A DNA stretch of 64,000 nt from Pseudodesulfovibrio sp. (GCA_016744135.1 JADGEX010000001.1:496001-560000); one strand, 5' to 3'. Positions 1 through 8,409 are shown, counted from the first letter of the stretch. Numbers and translations are program-made. Notes: generated by a model from the sequence alone, not told the origin.

Positions 1-1
1 C

Positions 2-55
2 TGCGTGGCTGGAATAGAAGCCGCCAACTACGCAAAAAAAATTGTCGTTGAATAA
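2..55 (+). CDS. C-terminal end of an unidentified protein (partial)
   Basis: Only the last 17 codons lie in the window. They read CVAGIEAANYAKKIVVE followed by TAA, and a clean intrinsic terminator begins 6 bp after the stop, which supports a real gene end in this frame. The alanine-rich helix is compatible with the C-terminus of several enzyme families, including sugar kinases, but it is too short to identify. Confidence 0.5.
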   Translation, partial: CVAGIEAANYAKKIVVE

Positions 56-60
56 TTGAA

Positions 61-92
61 ACCGGGTGCAGAATTTAATGCACCCGGTTTTT
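61..92 (+). terminator. Intrinsic terminator
   Basis: A perfect 10-bp stem (ACCGGGTGCA paired with TGCACCCGGT) encloses an 8-nt loop and is followed by a T-rich stretch. It ends the gene whose 3' end opens the window. The next gene converges from the right, so the hairpin may also act weakly in the other direction. Confidence 0.85.
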
Positions 93-144
93 CCTAAAAA
101 AACATAATGTCAGCCGGTCGAAATTCTTGCTACTTCTCTCCACC

Positions 145-774
145 CTACATCGGGGGCAACACGCAACAAATATGTCCACCAATGAAGCCGGATAAAAGTG
201 CGCGTGCGTCCGGTTCATCGTTATTGAACTTGAGAACCGCGTATCGTTCTCCACTCTTCATGAATGCCTTATGCACCGTGCATCCAATAGAATAATTTTC
301 CTCGCTCGTATCAAAAAGAAGAAAGGTAAGCCGAACAGGCCTTCCCAGTTCTTCAGGAAAGTCCGTTAACCCACCATTCAAATAACGTACTCGAGAACAA
401 CTTGCAGACATATCCTCGACAATGGCCTGCGCAGCTTTGTTTCCTTCAACGACAATGGCAGGATATGAACACGAACACCTTGGTTCTCCACGGTCCTCGG
501 CATCAAAAACAGATTCCGGTCCAATCAATTCTACAGTCGCTTCACATCCACCGCTCATACGAAGCACTTGAGATGCAAAACCAAGCAAATGTCCGTCAAA
601 GACATATCGAACCAGCGCATACGTATGAAGCTTCACTCGTCGTATAACACTGTCAGGCACAGTTACATTGACGACAAGATTACCATTGGTCTTTACATTA
701 GAGACCACGCCTAAAAAACGATCTTCAAAGGTGGAAAACTCCAAAATTATTCTGTCGCCGGATGCGATGTCCAT
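145..774 (-). CDS. PilZ-domain protein, YcgR-like (probable c-di-GMP effector)
   Basis: The 209-residue protein has a YcgR-type N-terminal beta domain (about residues 3-75) and a PilZ domain. The PilZ RxxxR motif is present as RGEPR at 95-99. The second motif, normally D/N-x-S-x-x-G, reads DMSASC at 121-126, so the glycine is replaced by cysteine and c-di-GMP affinity may be altered. Proteins of this build usually tune flagellar motors or envelope processes in the cytoplasm. I chose the ATG at 774 because AAGGA lies 8 nt upstream. The frame stays open to 891, but the extra N-terminus does not look like the domain and would overlap the divergent gene. Confidence 0.75.
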   Translation of the reverse strand: MDIASGDRIILEFSTFEDRFLGVVSNVKTNGNLVVNVTVPDSVIRRVKLHTYALVRYVFDGHLLGFASQVLRMSGGCEATVELIGPESVFDAEDRGEPRCSCSYPAIVVEGNKAAQAIVEDMSASCSRVRYLNGGLTDFPEELGRPVRLTFLLFDTSEENYSIGCTVHKAFMKSGERYAVLKFNNDEPDARALLSGFIGGHICCVLPPM

Positions 775-808
775 AGGGTCCATCCTTTCACATATTCCAA
801 AATATTTC

Positions 809-1132
809 ATGGCAATCTTGCAAGCAATTATATATATGCACTCCATGCTCAAAAATATGGGAATTCTTGCATGGATCGGTTGTCTGGTCACTCTCGCCTA
901 CCAAAGTATATCCTGGACCCTCTCTGCTGCATGGCCGTCTGTAACGCTTCTTGATGTTCTGCACTCTCTCTTCGGCATCGACCTGCTAAGCTTTATCAGC
1001 AACTTACCTCTGGATATGTCGGCCAAAGCTATCTACGTATGTTTTACCACTCAACTCACCCTTTTCTTCTGGTGGCTTGGAGTCGTTCTGTTTATGACGC
1101 AATTCCTCACGCAAATCTTCATCAGAAAATAG
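809..1132 (+). CDS. Small membrane protein of unknown function
   Basis: About 107 residues with two or three hydrophobic segments (roughly residues 15-35, 45-65 and 78-100) and a basic C-terminus. I do not recognise the family. The start is uncertain: ATGs at 809, 836, 845 and 857 are all in frame and none has a convincing Shine-Dalgarno sequence. The gene is divergent from the PilZ gene with at most 35-80 bp between starts, so the two probably share a compact regulatory region. It precedes the Rnf operon by about 130 bp, but nothing links it to Rnf function. Confidence 0.55.
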   Translation: MAILQAIIYMHSMLKNMGILAWIGCLVTLAYQSISWTLSAAWPSVTLLDVLHSLFGIDLLSFISNLPLDMSAKAIYVCFTTQLTLFFWWLGVVLFMTQFLTQIFIRK

Positions 1133-1260
1133 CTTGCACGACACCCAAAATACTCCTCTGAAGTTCATCCACAAGCCATCTCATTTAAATATGCAGTGGA
1201 CTTTTCACCCCCTTTTCAGCTATGAAATAGTATTACGCCTAAAATCCAGAGGTTTATGCA

Positions 1261-1998
1261 TTGCAGAAACGGTATCTTCCCATCGCCATCGTGACAGGTG
1301 TCCTCTTTCTGATTGCCGTCGGAGGCTATATAATTCCAGCCAGTTCCGACGGTCCACCTATACGCACCCTGCTTGACAACAAGGGGGGCAAAGTTATTCT
1401 CAACCACGCAAGTCATGTTCAAACCATGCAGGAAGACTGCGGGGTCTGCCATCACACGACTGGCAATGCCCAAAATCCTCCGGCTTGTGCAGATTGCCAT
1501 GCCAAAAAATTTGATGAGACCTTTACCGCAAAACATCAGAACACATTGGATGACGCGCTCTGTGTATCCTGTCATCACCTCGGTGCCACCATCGACAACT
1601 TCTCCCATGACGATCACGTTGACGACTACTCGGAAGGAGACTGTCAATCCTGTCACCATGATCCTTCAATTGAATCAGAGCCTCAAGCCTGTTCCAATTG
1701 CCACATGGACGGCAGTAACAGCGTACTGAACCTCAAAAAGGCCTCCCACACCAGATGCGCGGATTGCCACGACGACATGTATAAAGACGGCATCAAGGGA
1801 TGCTCCAATTGTCATACCCGATCCACAAACGAGTTGGAACCGGCTCAACAATCGTGCAAAAGCTGTCACGACACACCAGCCGACCAACTCATTCCAACCA
1901 CCATGAATGCGTTTCACACTCAGTGCATGGGGTGTCATGAAGACAATGGCACAGGACCATTCGGCGACGAAGCCTGTTACCAATGCCATATGAAATAG
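1261..1998 (+). CDS. Decaheme cytochrome c of the Rnf operon
   Basis: This 245-residue protein has an uncleaved-looking N-terminal anchor (residues 5-25) and ten CXXCH heme-binding motifs, at 60, 76, 101, 128, 144, 166, 181, 199, 222 and 239. It is therefore predicted to be a membrane-anchored periplasmic decaheme cytochrome. Desulfovibrio rnf clusters are known to start with such a multiheme cytochrome, thought to couple Rnf to the periplasmic cytochrome c3 pool. The start is TTG with AGAGG about 8 nt upstream; an ATG at 1257 is out of frame. rnfC follows after 13 bp, which indicates cotranscription. Confidence 0.92.
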   Translation: MQKRYLPIAIVTGVLFLIAVGGYIIPASSDGPPIRTLLDNKGGKVILNHASHVQTMQEDCGVCHHTTGNAQNPPACADCHAKKFDETFTAKHQNTLDDALCVSCHHLGATIDNFSHDDHVDDYSEGDCQSCHHDPSIESEPQACSNCHMDGSNSVLNLKKASHTRCADCHDDMYKDGIKGCSNCHTRSTNELEPAQQSCKSCHDTPADQLIPTTMNAFHTQCMGCHEDNGTGPFGDEACYQCHMK

Positions 1999-2011
1999 GG
2001 GATCACTCCAT

Positions 2012-3220
2012 ATGACCAAATTCAATTTCAGCCTCAAATCCGGCGACACCGGTCCCCTCATCAAGGCATCCAGCCCTGACATCCTGCATATCCCCATGGA
2101 TGGCATGACGCCTATTATGGCAGCAGGAGATCAAGTGCTGGGAGGGACCAAAGTAGCCATCGCCAATGCTAACGACGAAGGCGATATGCACTCGCCGCTG
2201 GCGGGAATCATTCGAGAAATCCAACCCTACGCCATGCTCGTTGAAGTCCGGGGAAAAGACCGGATCAAGCCGCACGAACCATGCTCTGATAGTGGGGACA
2301 CGCTCCGGTCCTGGCTGAAAGACAAAGGAGTCTGCACCCGCCACCTCGTCAAGGCTGCGACATTCATCATCAACGCAGTTCCACCGGAGCCGGGTATATC
2401 CATCTATGATCCTCTACTACGCGATTACCGAAAAACGTTGGAACTCGGTCTTGGAACCGTTCAAAAAATAGTAGAACCGAACAAGATGTTTCTCGTGGCC
2501 GCCAAAGGCAACCGGGCTAATGCGTTTGCCAACTGTACGGTCATGCACGTCGCTCCCGTCTATCCGAATGGACTCGATCCACTGATCATCAAAACCGTCA
2601 CGGGACAAGAAGTGCTTCCAGGAATGCTCCCGGATAATGGCACCATCCTTTCTGTCAAAGATCTCTATTTCATAGGCCGTGTCATGGAAACGGGTCGTCC
2701 TCTTACGGAAACCGTCATGACCATCAATGGAGACAATCATCTTGTCGCCGTTGGGACACCTGTAGGCTTTCTGGCTGCCAAGGCTGACACAATCGTACAC
2801 CCCGGCGACAGGGTCGTCATTGGTGGCCCACTCCGAGGATTAGCCGCAGTCAATCTCGAACAAGGAGTGGACAAAGATGCTTCCGGCCTCCACATCCTGC
2901 GCCAAAGCGAAGGAATGAAAACCACTGACAATTTCTGTTTGGGATGTGGTGAATGCGAACGTCACTGCCCCGCCAGAATCATGCCCGGCCTCATCAGTCG
3001 ATGTGCCGAATTCAAACAGTTCAAACGAGCTGAAACATATCATATTCATTCCTGCATGGAATGCGGCCTGTGTGGTTACTGGTGCACGGCTGGACGCCCG
3101 CTCCTGCAATATATCCGGCTGGCAAAATATGAATTAGCCCTGCTGGCGGGAGCTGTACAACCTCCTCGTCCCACACCTGAAGACATCCAGAAAGGACAAT
3201 CCGGAGACGAGCCATGCTAA
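2012..3220 (+). CDS. rnfC: Rnf complex subunit RnfC (NADH/flavin-binding, 2x[4Fe-4S])
   Basis: RnfC is the peripheral subunit of the ion-translocating ferredoxin:NAD+ oxidoreductase that reacts with NAD(H) and binds FMN. At 402 residues it has the barrel-sandwich N-terminus, a Rossmann-like central part and two C-terminal cysteine clusters: CLGCGECERHCP starting at residue 309 and CMECGLCGYWC starting at 348. The second cluster is followed by Thr rather than Pro, so its fourth cysteine context is slightly atypical. AGGGG precedes the ATG, and the 3' end overlaps rnfD by 7 bp. Confidence 0.95.
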   Translation: MTKFNFSLKSGDTGPLIKASSPDILHIPMDGMTPIMAAGDQVLGGTKVAIANANDEGDMHSPLAGIIREIQPYAMLVEVRGKDRIKPHEPCSDSGDTLRSWLKDKGVCTRHLVKAATFIINAVPPEPGISIYDPLLRDYRKTLELGLGTVQKIVEPNKMFLVAAKGNRANAFANCTVMHVAPVYPNGLDPLIIKTVTGQEVLPGMLPDNGTILSVKDLYFIGRVMETGRPLTETVMTINGDNHLVAVGTPVGFLAAKADTIVHPGDRVVIGGPLRGLAAVNLEQGVDKDASGLHILRQSEGMKTTDNFCLGCGECERHCPARIMPGLISRCAEFKQFKRAETYHIHSCMECGLCGYWCTAGRPLLQYIRLAKYELALLAGAVQPPRPTPEDIQKGQSGDEPC

Positions 3221-4194
3221 AACAACTCCAACCTATCCTGACAGTATCGGCCCCTCCGCACGTTCATTGTGGGAGAACCATTAAACGGTACATGCTCGAC
3301 ACAGTGCTCGCCTTACTGCCTGCGGCAATCATGGCTGTGATTATATTTGGCATGGATGCACTCAGGGTTATGGCGTTATCCTGCTCTGTGGCAATCGCGA
3401 CGGAATTCATCTGCAATAAAATCATGAAACGGGAACAATCAGTGGACGACTTCAACGGCCTGCTGACAGGTCTCCTCTTTGCATTTCTTCTTCCTGCCTC
3501 AGCTCCATGGTGGTTGGTCTTCATCGGTTCGGCTTCCGGCATCATCCTTGGCAAAATGATCTTCGGAGGACTCGGAGGCAACCCGCTAAGTGCCCCCCTT
3601 GTCGGATGGGCTTTATGCCGCATCTCATGGACAGACTTCATGGACACCAACGCAACCATGTTGAACTCGCTACTTCCGGCTCCGCTTCAGCAACTCAAAC
3701 ATTTTGGCCTGGAATCAATCCAATCAATCGATTTGAGTTCGTTACTTCTCGGCCAACAACTGGGCGGACTGGGTGAAGTTCATATCGCAGCCCTGCTCGC
3801 TGGCGGCATTTTCCTGCTCGCACGTCGTCACATACGATGGTACATTCCGGCAGGGTTTATCGCAGGCTTGCTGGTAACGGCTTGGATTTATCAAATTATC
3901 GACCCGACCATGTACGCATCGCCTCTCTTTCACTTACTAGCCGGTGGCTCAATTTTTGGTGCTTTCTTTCTGGCAACGGATGCAGCATCGACTCCAGTTG
4001 GATTGGTTCCTTCCCTGCTTTTCGGCCTCATCGCTGGAGCAATGGTCATCATCATCCGAGTATATGGCATTTACCCGGACGGAGTTCCCTTTGCCATTCT
4101 GTTGGCCAATCTGTTCACTCCACTTCTGGACCGCATACGTCCCAAACCATTCGGCGGCCCATACTCATTTGAAAACACGGAGGACACAGCATGA
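3214..4194 (+). CDS. rnfD: Rnf complex membrane subunit RnfD
   Basis: A 326-residue polytopic membrane subunit (about 8-9 helices) of the NqrB/RnfD family, which forms part of the ion-translocating core. The family signature around GGLGGNP (119-124) is present. Canonical RnfD carries FMN covalently on the threonine of an S/T-G-A-T-P-L motif. The aligned stretch here reads S-L-L-P-A-P-L-Q-Q-L-K (152-162), with alanine in place of that threonine, so covalent flavinylation is doubtful. The alignment is by eye. The gene overlaps rnfC and rnfG (ATGA), as expected for translational coupling. Confidence 0.93.
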   Translation: MLKQLQPILTVSAPPHVHCGRTIKRYMLDTVLALLPAAIMAVIIFGMDALRVMALSCSVAIATEFICNKIMKREQSVDDFNGLLTGLLFAFLLPASAPWWLVFIGSASGIILGKMIFGGLGGNPLSAPLVGWALCRISWTDFMDTNATMLNSLLPAPLQQLKHFGLESIQSIDLSSLLLGQQLGGLGEVHIAALLAGGIFLLARRHIRWYIPAGFIAGLLVTAWIYQIIDPTMYASPLFHLLAGGSIFGAFFLATDAASTPVGLVPSLLFGLIAGAMVIIIRVYGIYPDGVPFAILLANLFTPLLDRIRPKPFGGPYSFENTEDTA

Positions 4195-4769
4195 AAGAAA
4201 TGCTCAAGATGATTCTTGTGCTGTCGCTTATCTGCGGCCTCTCCGGCCTGACGTTGGCAACAATCCGACAGGCAACCAACCAACGCATTGAAGAACAGGT
4301 CATGACGTATGTGCAAGGTCCTGCTCTGGCGCAAATTTTCAACGATTACGACAACAATCCGGTCAAAGATCGCAAAATAATTGACCTCTCTGACGGCTCC
4401 ATCACGATTTTTCCTGCCATAAAAAACGGCACCCTGACCGGAATAGCTCTTGAAACCTTTGGTAAGGGCTACGGCGGTGACATTGGCGTCATGGTCGGAT
4501 TCAGCCTCGACGGTACAAAACTCAAAGGCATCGGTATTACCACACTCAAGGAAACACCCGGTCTCGGCGCACGTGTGGTTGAACCAGACTACCGAGATCA
4601 ATTCAAGGGGCACACTACCACGTCCCTTGCCTTAAAAAAACAAGGTGGCGACATCGCAGCCATCTCTGGCGCGACGATCTCGTCCACAGGCACAGTCGCC
4701 GCCGTCAACGACGCAATACAGATATTTAACAAGATTAAGGACAAACTCCCCACCGCCTGGGGATCGTAG
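4191..4769 (+). CDS. rnfG: Rnf complex subunit RnfG (covalent FMN)
   Basis: RnfG is anchored by one N-terminal helix (residues 5-25) with a periplasmic FMN-binding domain. This 192-residue copy keeps the flavinylation motif SGAT at 159-162, with Thr162 the expected covalent attachment site, and the family motif TPGLGA at 122-127. Attachment normally needs the transferase ApbE, which is not encoded in this window although it often ends rnf operons in relatives. The start overlaps the rnfD stop by 4 bp. Confidence 0.95.
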   Translation: MKEMLKMILVLSLICGLSGLTLATIRQATNQRIEEQVMTYVQGPALAQIFNDYDNNPVKDRKIIDLSDGSITIFPAIKNGTLTGIALETFGKGYGGDIGVMVGFSLDGTKLKGIGITTLKETPGLGARVVEPDYRDQFKGHTTTSLALKKQGGDIAAISGATISSTGTVAAVNDAIQIFNKIKDKLPTAWGS

Positions 4770-4777
4770 GATATGTC

Positions 4778-5452
4778 ATGAGCATGTGGAAAGAATTCTC
4801 CAAAGGCCTGTGGCACGATCTGCCACCTTTCAAGCTGGTACTTGGTCTCTGTCCGGTGCTGGCTGTAACAAAGACAGCATACAACGGCTTCGGCATGGGG
4901 ATGGCCGTCATATTTGTCCTTGCCCTGTCCAACCTGTTCGTCTCATTGCTCCGCAAAGTCATTCCAGCCAAAGTACGCATCGCCTGCTTCATCGTGGTGG
5001 CAGCATCGCTGGTTGTCTGCGTAGAATTACTCATGCAGGCATATGCCTACCCGCTGTATCTGCAACTCGGCATCTTCGTCCCGCTTATTGTGGTCAACTG
5101 CATCATTCTGGGACGAGCCGAAGCATTCGCTTCCAAAAACCCAGTCCATCTGGCTGTCGCTGACGGTCTTGGCATGGGTGTAGGGTTCACTCTCTCACTG
5201 ACGTTCCTTGGCTCCATCCGTGAACTCTTCGGATACGGCACATGGTTCGGCCTGCACATCATGGGAGACTGGTTTGAACCGTTCACCTTTATGGTCGAGG
5301 CCCCCGGCGCCTTCGTCTGTCTCGGACTCGTATTGGCTGGCATGAATGCACTGACCAACTGGCAACGCAAGACCAAAGGACTGGAGGCCATCGAGGGCCC
5401 GGTCCACGACTGCAAAACCTGCGGCATGTGCTCAACGAAACCGGGAGTGTAG
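4778..5452 (+). CDS. rnfE: Rnf complex membrane subunit RnfE with a cysteine tail
   Basis: RnfE pairs with RnfA to form the inverted membrane core that holds a cluster between the two subunits. The 224-residue protein shows six hydrophobic segments and the conserved glycine-rich turns of the RnfA/E family. The C-terminus after the last helix ends with CKTCGMC (Cys 212, 215, 218), a CxxCxxC tail that is not needed for the membrane fold and may bind a metal or cluster on the cytoplasmic side. It starts 8 bp after rnfG and is followed by rnfA after 9 bp. Confidence 0.93.
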   Translation: MSMWKEFSKGLWHDLPPFKLVLGLCPVLAVTKTAYNGFGMGMAVIFVLALSNLFVSLLRKVIPAKVRIACFIVVAASLVVCVELLMQAYAYPLYLQLGIFVPLIVVNCIILGRAEAFASKNPVHLAVADGLGMGVGFTLSLTFLGSIRELFGYGTWFGLHIMGDWFEPFTFMVEAPGAFVCLGLVLAGMNALTNWQRKTKGLEAIEGPVHDCKTCGMCSTKPGV

Positions 5453-5461
5453 GGAGAAACC

Positions 5462-6037
5462 ATGGATTACTTCGTACTCATCATCGCCGCCATATTCGTC
5501 AACAACATCGTGTTGGCACAGTATTTAGGTAACTGTCCGTTCATTGGCACATCCAAAGAATCAAGTGTAGCTATCGGCATGGGACTGGCCGTCGTCTTCG
5601 TGGCCGCCATGGCCGCATGTATCACATGGTGTGTCCAAAAATTCATGCTCGCCCCTAATGATCTGGGGTATCTTCAGACCATCGCCTTTATTCTCGTTAT
5701 CGCCGCACTGGTTCAATTCGTAGAAATGTTCCTGAAAAAAGCGATACCACCACTCTATAAATCACTTGGCATCTTCCTGCCGCTCATCACCACCAACTGC
5801 GCGGTACTCGGTATTGCTATCATCTGCCAACGTGAAGAATATTCTTTCGTAGAGACCTTGATTTTCTCGATAGCATCAGGCTTCGGCTTCATGCTTGCCC
5901 TCGTAGTGCTGGCAGGTATTCGCGAACGACTCGACCTTGCACGCGTCCCGGTAGCAATGAAAGGCACCCCGCTCGGACTGATTCTGGCCGGTCTCATGTC
6001 CCTGGCATTCTTCGCCTTCAAAGGCATGGCCTCATAG
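5462..6037 (+). CDS. rnfA: Rnf complex membrane subunit RnfA
   Basis: A 191-residue membrane protein with six predicted helices and the RnfA family features. These include the N-terminal segment NNIVLAQYLGNCPFIG and a central TTNCAVLG, each carrying a cysteine in a helix. Those cysteines in RnfA and RnfE are known to share an iron-sulfur cluster inside the membrane. AGGGAGAAACC precedes the ATG, which gives a strong ribosome binding site. The gene lies between rnfE and rnfB with short spacers. Confidence 0.95.
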   Translation: MDYFVLIIAAIFVNNIVLAQYLGNCPFIGTSKESSVAIGMGLAVVFVAAMAACITWCVQKFMLAPNDLGYLQTIAFILVIAALVQFVEMFLKKAIPPLYKSLGIFLPLITTNCAVLGIAIICQREEYSFVETLIFSIASGFGFMLALVVLAGIRERLDLARVPVAMKGTPLGLILAGLMSLAFFAFKGMAS

Positions 6038-6049
6038 GAGTATTGAAAT

Positions 6050-8152
6050 ATGATCACAGCTTCCGTACTCGTCCTTCTCGGCATCGGCTTTACCGCCGCC
6101 GTCATTCTGGCCGTGGCCTCCAAGGTGCTCTATGTCTATGAAGACCCACGCATCGCTCAAGTTGAATCTGTCCTTGCTGGTGCTAACTGTGGCGGCTGCG
6201 GCTATCCAGGTTGTGCAGGAGCTGCTCAGGGCGTTGTCGAAGGCAAAGCCGGCGCCACTGTCTGCGTCATCGGCGGAGATCAAGTGGCTACAAACGTCGC
6301 GACCATCATGGGCCTCGAATTTTCATCCATGGAGAAACAAATCGCCTTTGTGGACTGTACAGGCGGCACTCGCGCAGAAGATGTTTATATTTATGAAGGA
6401 GCCAAGGACTGCCGCGCTCAGCACCTACTTTACAGCGGCTCAAAGATGTGTCCCGAAGGTTGCCTCGGCTACGGCACCTGTGTAACAGCTTGCCAATTTG
6501 GCGCCATTGAAATGGGACCGAACGGTTATCCGGTCGTCGATCCGAACCTTTGCACTGCCTGCGGCGGTTGCGAACAGGTCTGCCCACGCGGCGTCATAAC
6601 GATATGGGGTATGACCGCACGCATCATGCACCTCAACGAAACCACGGATTGTTTGGCTCCTTGTCGCCAACGCTGCCCCGGCCAAATCAACATCCCACGC
6701 TATATCGAACAAGTTTCACGCGGCGACTATGCTGGTGCCTTGGAAACCATCCGCGAACGCATCCCCATGCCGCTCTCCATCGGACGCGTCTGTCCTCACC
6801 CCTGCGAAGACGTTTGTCGTCGTGGCCATGTGGATGAGCCTGTGGGCATCAATATGATAAAAAGATTTGCCGCAGACTGGGAAATGAACTCGGGACAACG
6901 GCTTCCTATTTCCTGTGCGCCTGATACTGGCCGCAAAATTGCTGTAGTCGGCGGCGGCCCAGCCGGGCTGTCCTGTGCATTTTTCCTACGCCGTCTTGGA
7001 CACAACCCAACCATCTTCGAATCCATGCCCGCCCTTGGTGGCCAGCTTCGTTACGGCATCCCGGAATACCGATTGCCAAAGGATATCCTTGATTGGGAGA
7101 TACAGGGTATCATCGATCTTGGCATCGACGTTGAATACAAAAAGTTTTTCGGTACAGACTTTACGCTGAACTCCTTAAAGAAAGACGGCTATGAAGCAGT
7201 CTTTCTCGGAATTGGCGCATGGATGAACATGACTTTACGCATTGAAAACGAGGAAGCTAAAGGTGTTGAAACCGGCACAGAATTTTTGACCAAGGTCGGC
7301 CTTGGCATAGAAACCGGTATCAACAAAAAAGTTGTGGTCATCGGCGGCGGCAACACAGCCATCGACACAGCTCGGACCGGTGTCCGACTCGGTGCAGATG
7401 TGACTCTTATGTACCGACGCACTCGAGATGAAATGCCAGCCAACATCGAAGAAATCATCGGTGCAGAAGAAGAAAACGTCAACTATCTCTTCTTGGCTGC
7501 CCCCACACGCATTGTTACCGACGACTCCGATCACGTCACTCATGTTGAATATATCGAAATGGAACTGGGGGAACCTGACGACTCAGGCAGACGACGCCCC
7601 ATACCCATCGAAGGATCTGAAACGCTCATTGAAGCCGATACCGTATATACTGCCATCGGCCAAAAGCCGGAACTTTCTTGTCTATACGAAAACGGGACCT
7701 GTGACCTTGAAGAAACACGTTGGCGCACATTAGGCGCCGATTCAGACACTCTCCAAACAGCTCTCCCACATGTCTTCACCGGCGGAGACATGCATACCGG
7801 CCCCGCACTTGTGATCACGGCCCTTGGCGAAGGCAGAAAAGCGGCTCGCTCAATCCATCAGTATCTCAATGAGGACGCTCCGCATATCTCAGCTAACACC
7901 CAACGTGAAATGATCGATTACACAATGTTCACCAACGTCCCTGATGTTGGCCTGCGCGACCGCTCAAAAATGCCAAACCTCATTGAATGTGATGAACGAA
8001 CCTGCACCTTCAAAGAAATTGAAGGTGCAATAAGTGAAGCCGAAGCAAAACATGAAACCTGTCGCTGTTTGCGTTGCGGCCTAACCTGTTACAACCGTGA
8101 TCTTGTCGACGGACAGGAATGTATCGTTGAAGAGTGTGTGAAAAATCCGTAA
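6050..8152 (+). CDS. rnfB: RnfB fused to a GltD/NfnB-like FAD-NAD(P) oxidoreductase
   Basis: Residues 1-190 are RnfB: an N-terminal helix, the C47-C50-C55-C72 cluster (CGGCGYPGC then Cys72) and two ferredoxin clusters (Cys 133/137/143/147 and 167/170/173/177). Residues 195-640 form a glutamate synthase small-subunit-like module. It has its own cysteine pairs (Cys 200/204/208 and 247/251/255), an FAD motif VGGGPAG near 299-305 and an NAD(P) motif GGGNTA at 431-436. A C-terminal cysteine group starts at residue 671. Canonical RnfB is 180-330 residues and lacks the oxidoreductase. The fusion suggests that ferredoxin-side electrons can be exchanged with NAD(P)H within one polypeptide. It is the last gene of the rnf operon here. 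Confidence 0.92.
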   Translation: MITASVLVLLGIGFTAAVILAVASKVLYVYEDPRIAQVESVLAGANCGGCGYPGCAGAAQGVVEGKAGATVCVIGGDQVATNVATIMGLEFSSMEKQIAFVDCTGGTRAEDVYIYEGAKDCRAQHLLYSGSKMCPEGCLGYGTCVTACQFGAIEMGPNGYPVVDPNLCTACGGCEQVCPRGVITIWGMTARIMHLNETTDCLAPCRQRCPGQINIPRYIEQVSRGDYAGALETIRERIPMPLSIGRVCPHPCEDVCRRGHVDEPVGINMIKRFAADWEMNSGQRLPISCAPDTGRKIAVVGGGPAGLSCAFFLRRLGHNPTIFESMPALGGQLRYGIPEYRLPKDILDWEIQGIIDLGIDVEYKKFFGTDFTLNSLKKDGYEAVFLGIGAWMNMTLRIENEEAKGVETGTEFLTKVGLGIETGINKKVVVIGGGNTAIDTARTGVRLGADVTLMYRRTRDEMPANIEEIIGAEEENVNYLFLAAPTRIVTDDSDHVTHVEYIEMELGEPDDSGRRRPIPIEGSETLIEADTVYTAIGQKPELSCLYENGTCDLEETRWRTLGADSDTLQTALPHVFTGGDMHTGPALVITALGEGRKAARSIHQYLNEDAPHISANTQREMIDYTMFTNVPDVGLRDRSKMPNLIECDERTCTFKEIEGAISEAEAKHETCRCLRCGLTCYNRDLVDGQECIVEECVKNP

Positions 8153-8159
8153 AAAACAG

Positions 8160-8188
8160 TTGCAAACTAAAAACGTTACAGATATACA
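8160..8188 (+). promoter_or_regulatory. Candidate sigma70 promoter for tRNA-Val
   Basis: TTGCAA (8160-8165) and TATACA (8183-8188) are separated by exactly 17 bp, and transcription would start about 30 bp before the tRNA. Each box matches the consensus at four positions, so this is a reasonable but unproven call. Confidence 0.4.
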
Positions 8189-8227
8189 TTTTTTCCCTTG
8201 AGACGAAAGTCACAGGGCAAAAAAAAA

Positions 8228-8304
8228 GGGCGATTAACTCAGCTGGTCAGAGTGCCATCCTCACACGGTGGAAGTCACAGGTTCAAATCCCGTATCGCCC
8301 ACCA
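8228..8304 (+). tRNA. tRNA-Val (anticodon CAC), CCA encoded
   Basis: The cloverleaf folds by hand. The acceptor stem is GGGCGAT with ATCGCCC, the D stem ACTC with GAGT, and the anticodon stem CCATC with GGTGG. The loop CTCACAC puts CAC at 8262-8264. The T arm is ACAGG-TTCAAAT-CCCGT and the 3' CCA is encoded. CAC reads GUG codons. The T stem contains one A-C mismatch in its third pair, which is unusual for a functional tRNA. The stretch 8268-8304 is repeated downstream with 35 of 37 bases identical. Confidence 0.9.
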
Positions 8305-8378
8305 GCTATTTCAATTAGTTACGAGTCGTTTGATGTGTCAGCCGCCAAGCCTACTCACCTTATGACTCACCTTTTTCT

Positions 8379-8409
8379 AAGCCTTTGGTTAATCGCTGGA
8401 GGCTTTTTT
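8379..8409 (+). terminator. Candidate terminator downstream of tRNA-Val
   Basis: AAGCCT (8379-8384) pairs with AGGCTT (8400-8405), extended by two T-G wobbles, and runs into a T6 stretch. It lies 75 bp after the tRNA and within the segment bounded by the two tRNA 3'-end copies. The rest of 8305-8574 shows no credible gene: open frames there lack a ribosome binding site and any recognisable product. Confidence 0.5.

Noticed and set aside
4645..5163. 172-codon frame overlapping rnfG and rnfE
   Set aside because: It is out of frame with two clear Rnf subunits and has no motif.
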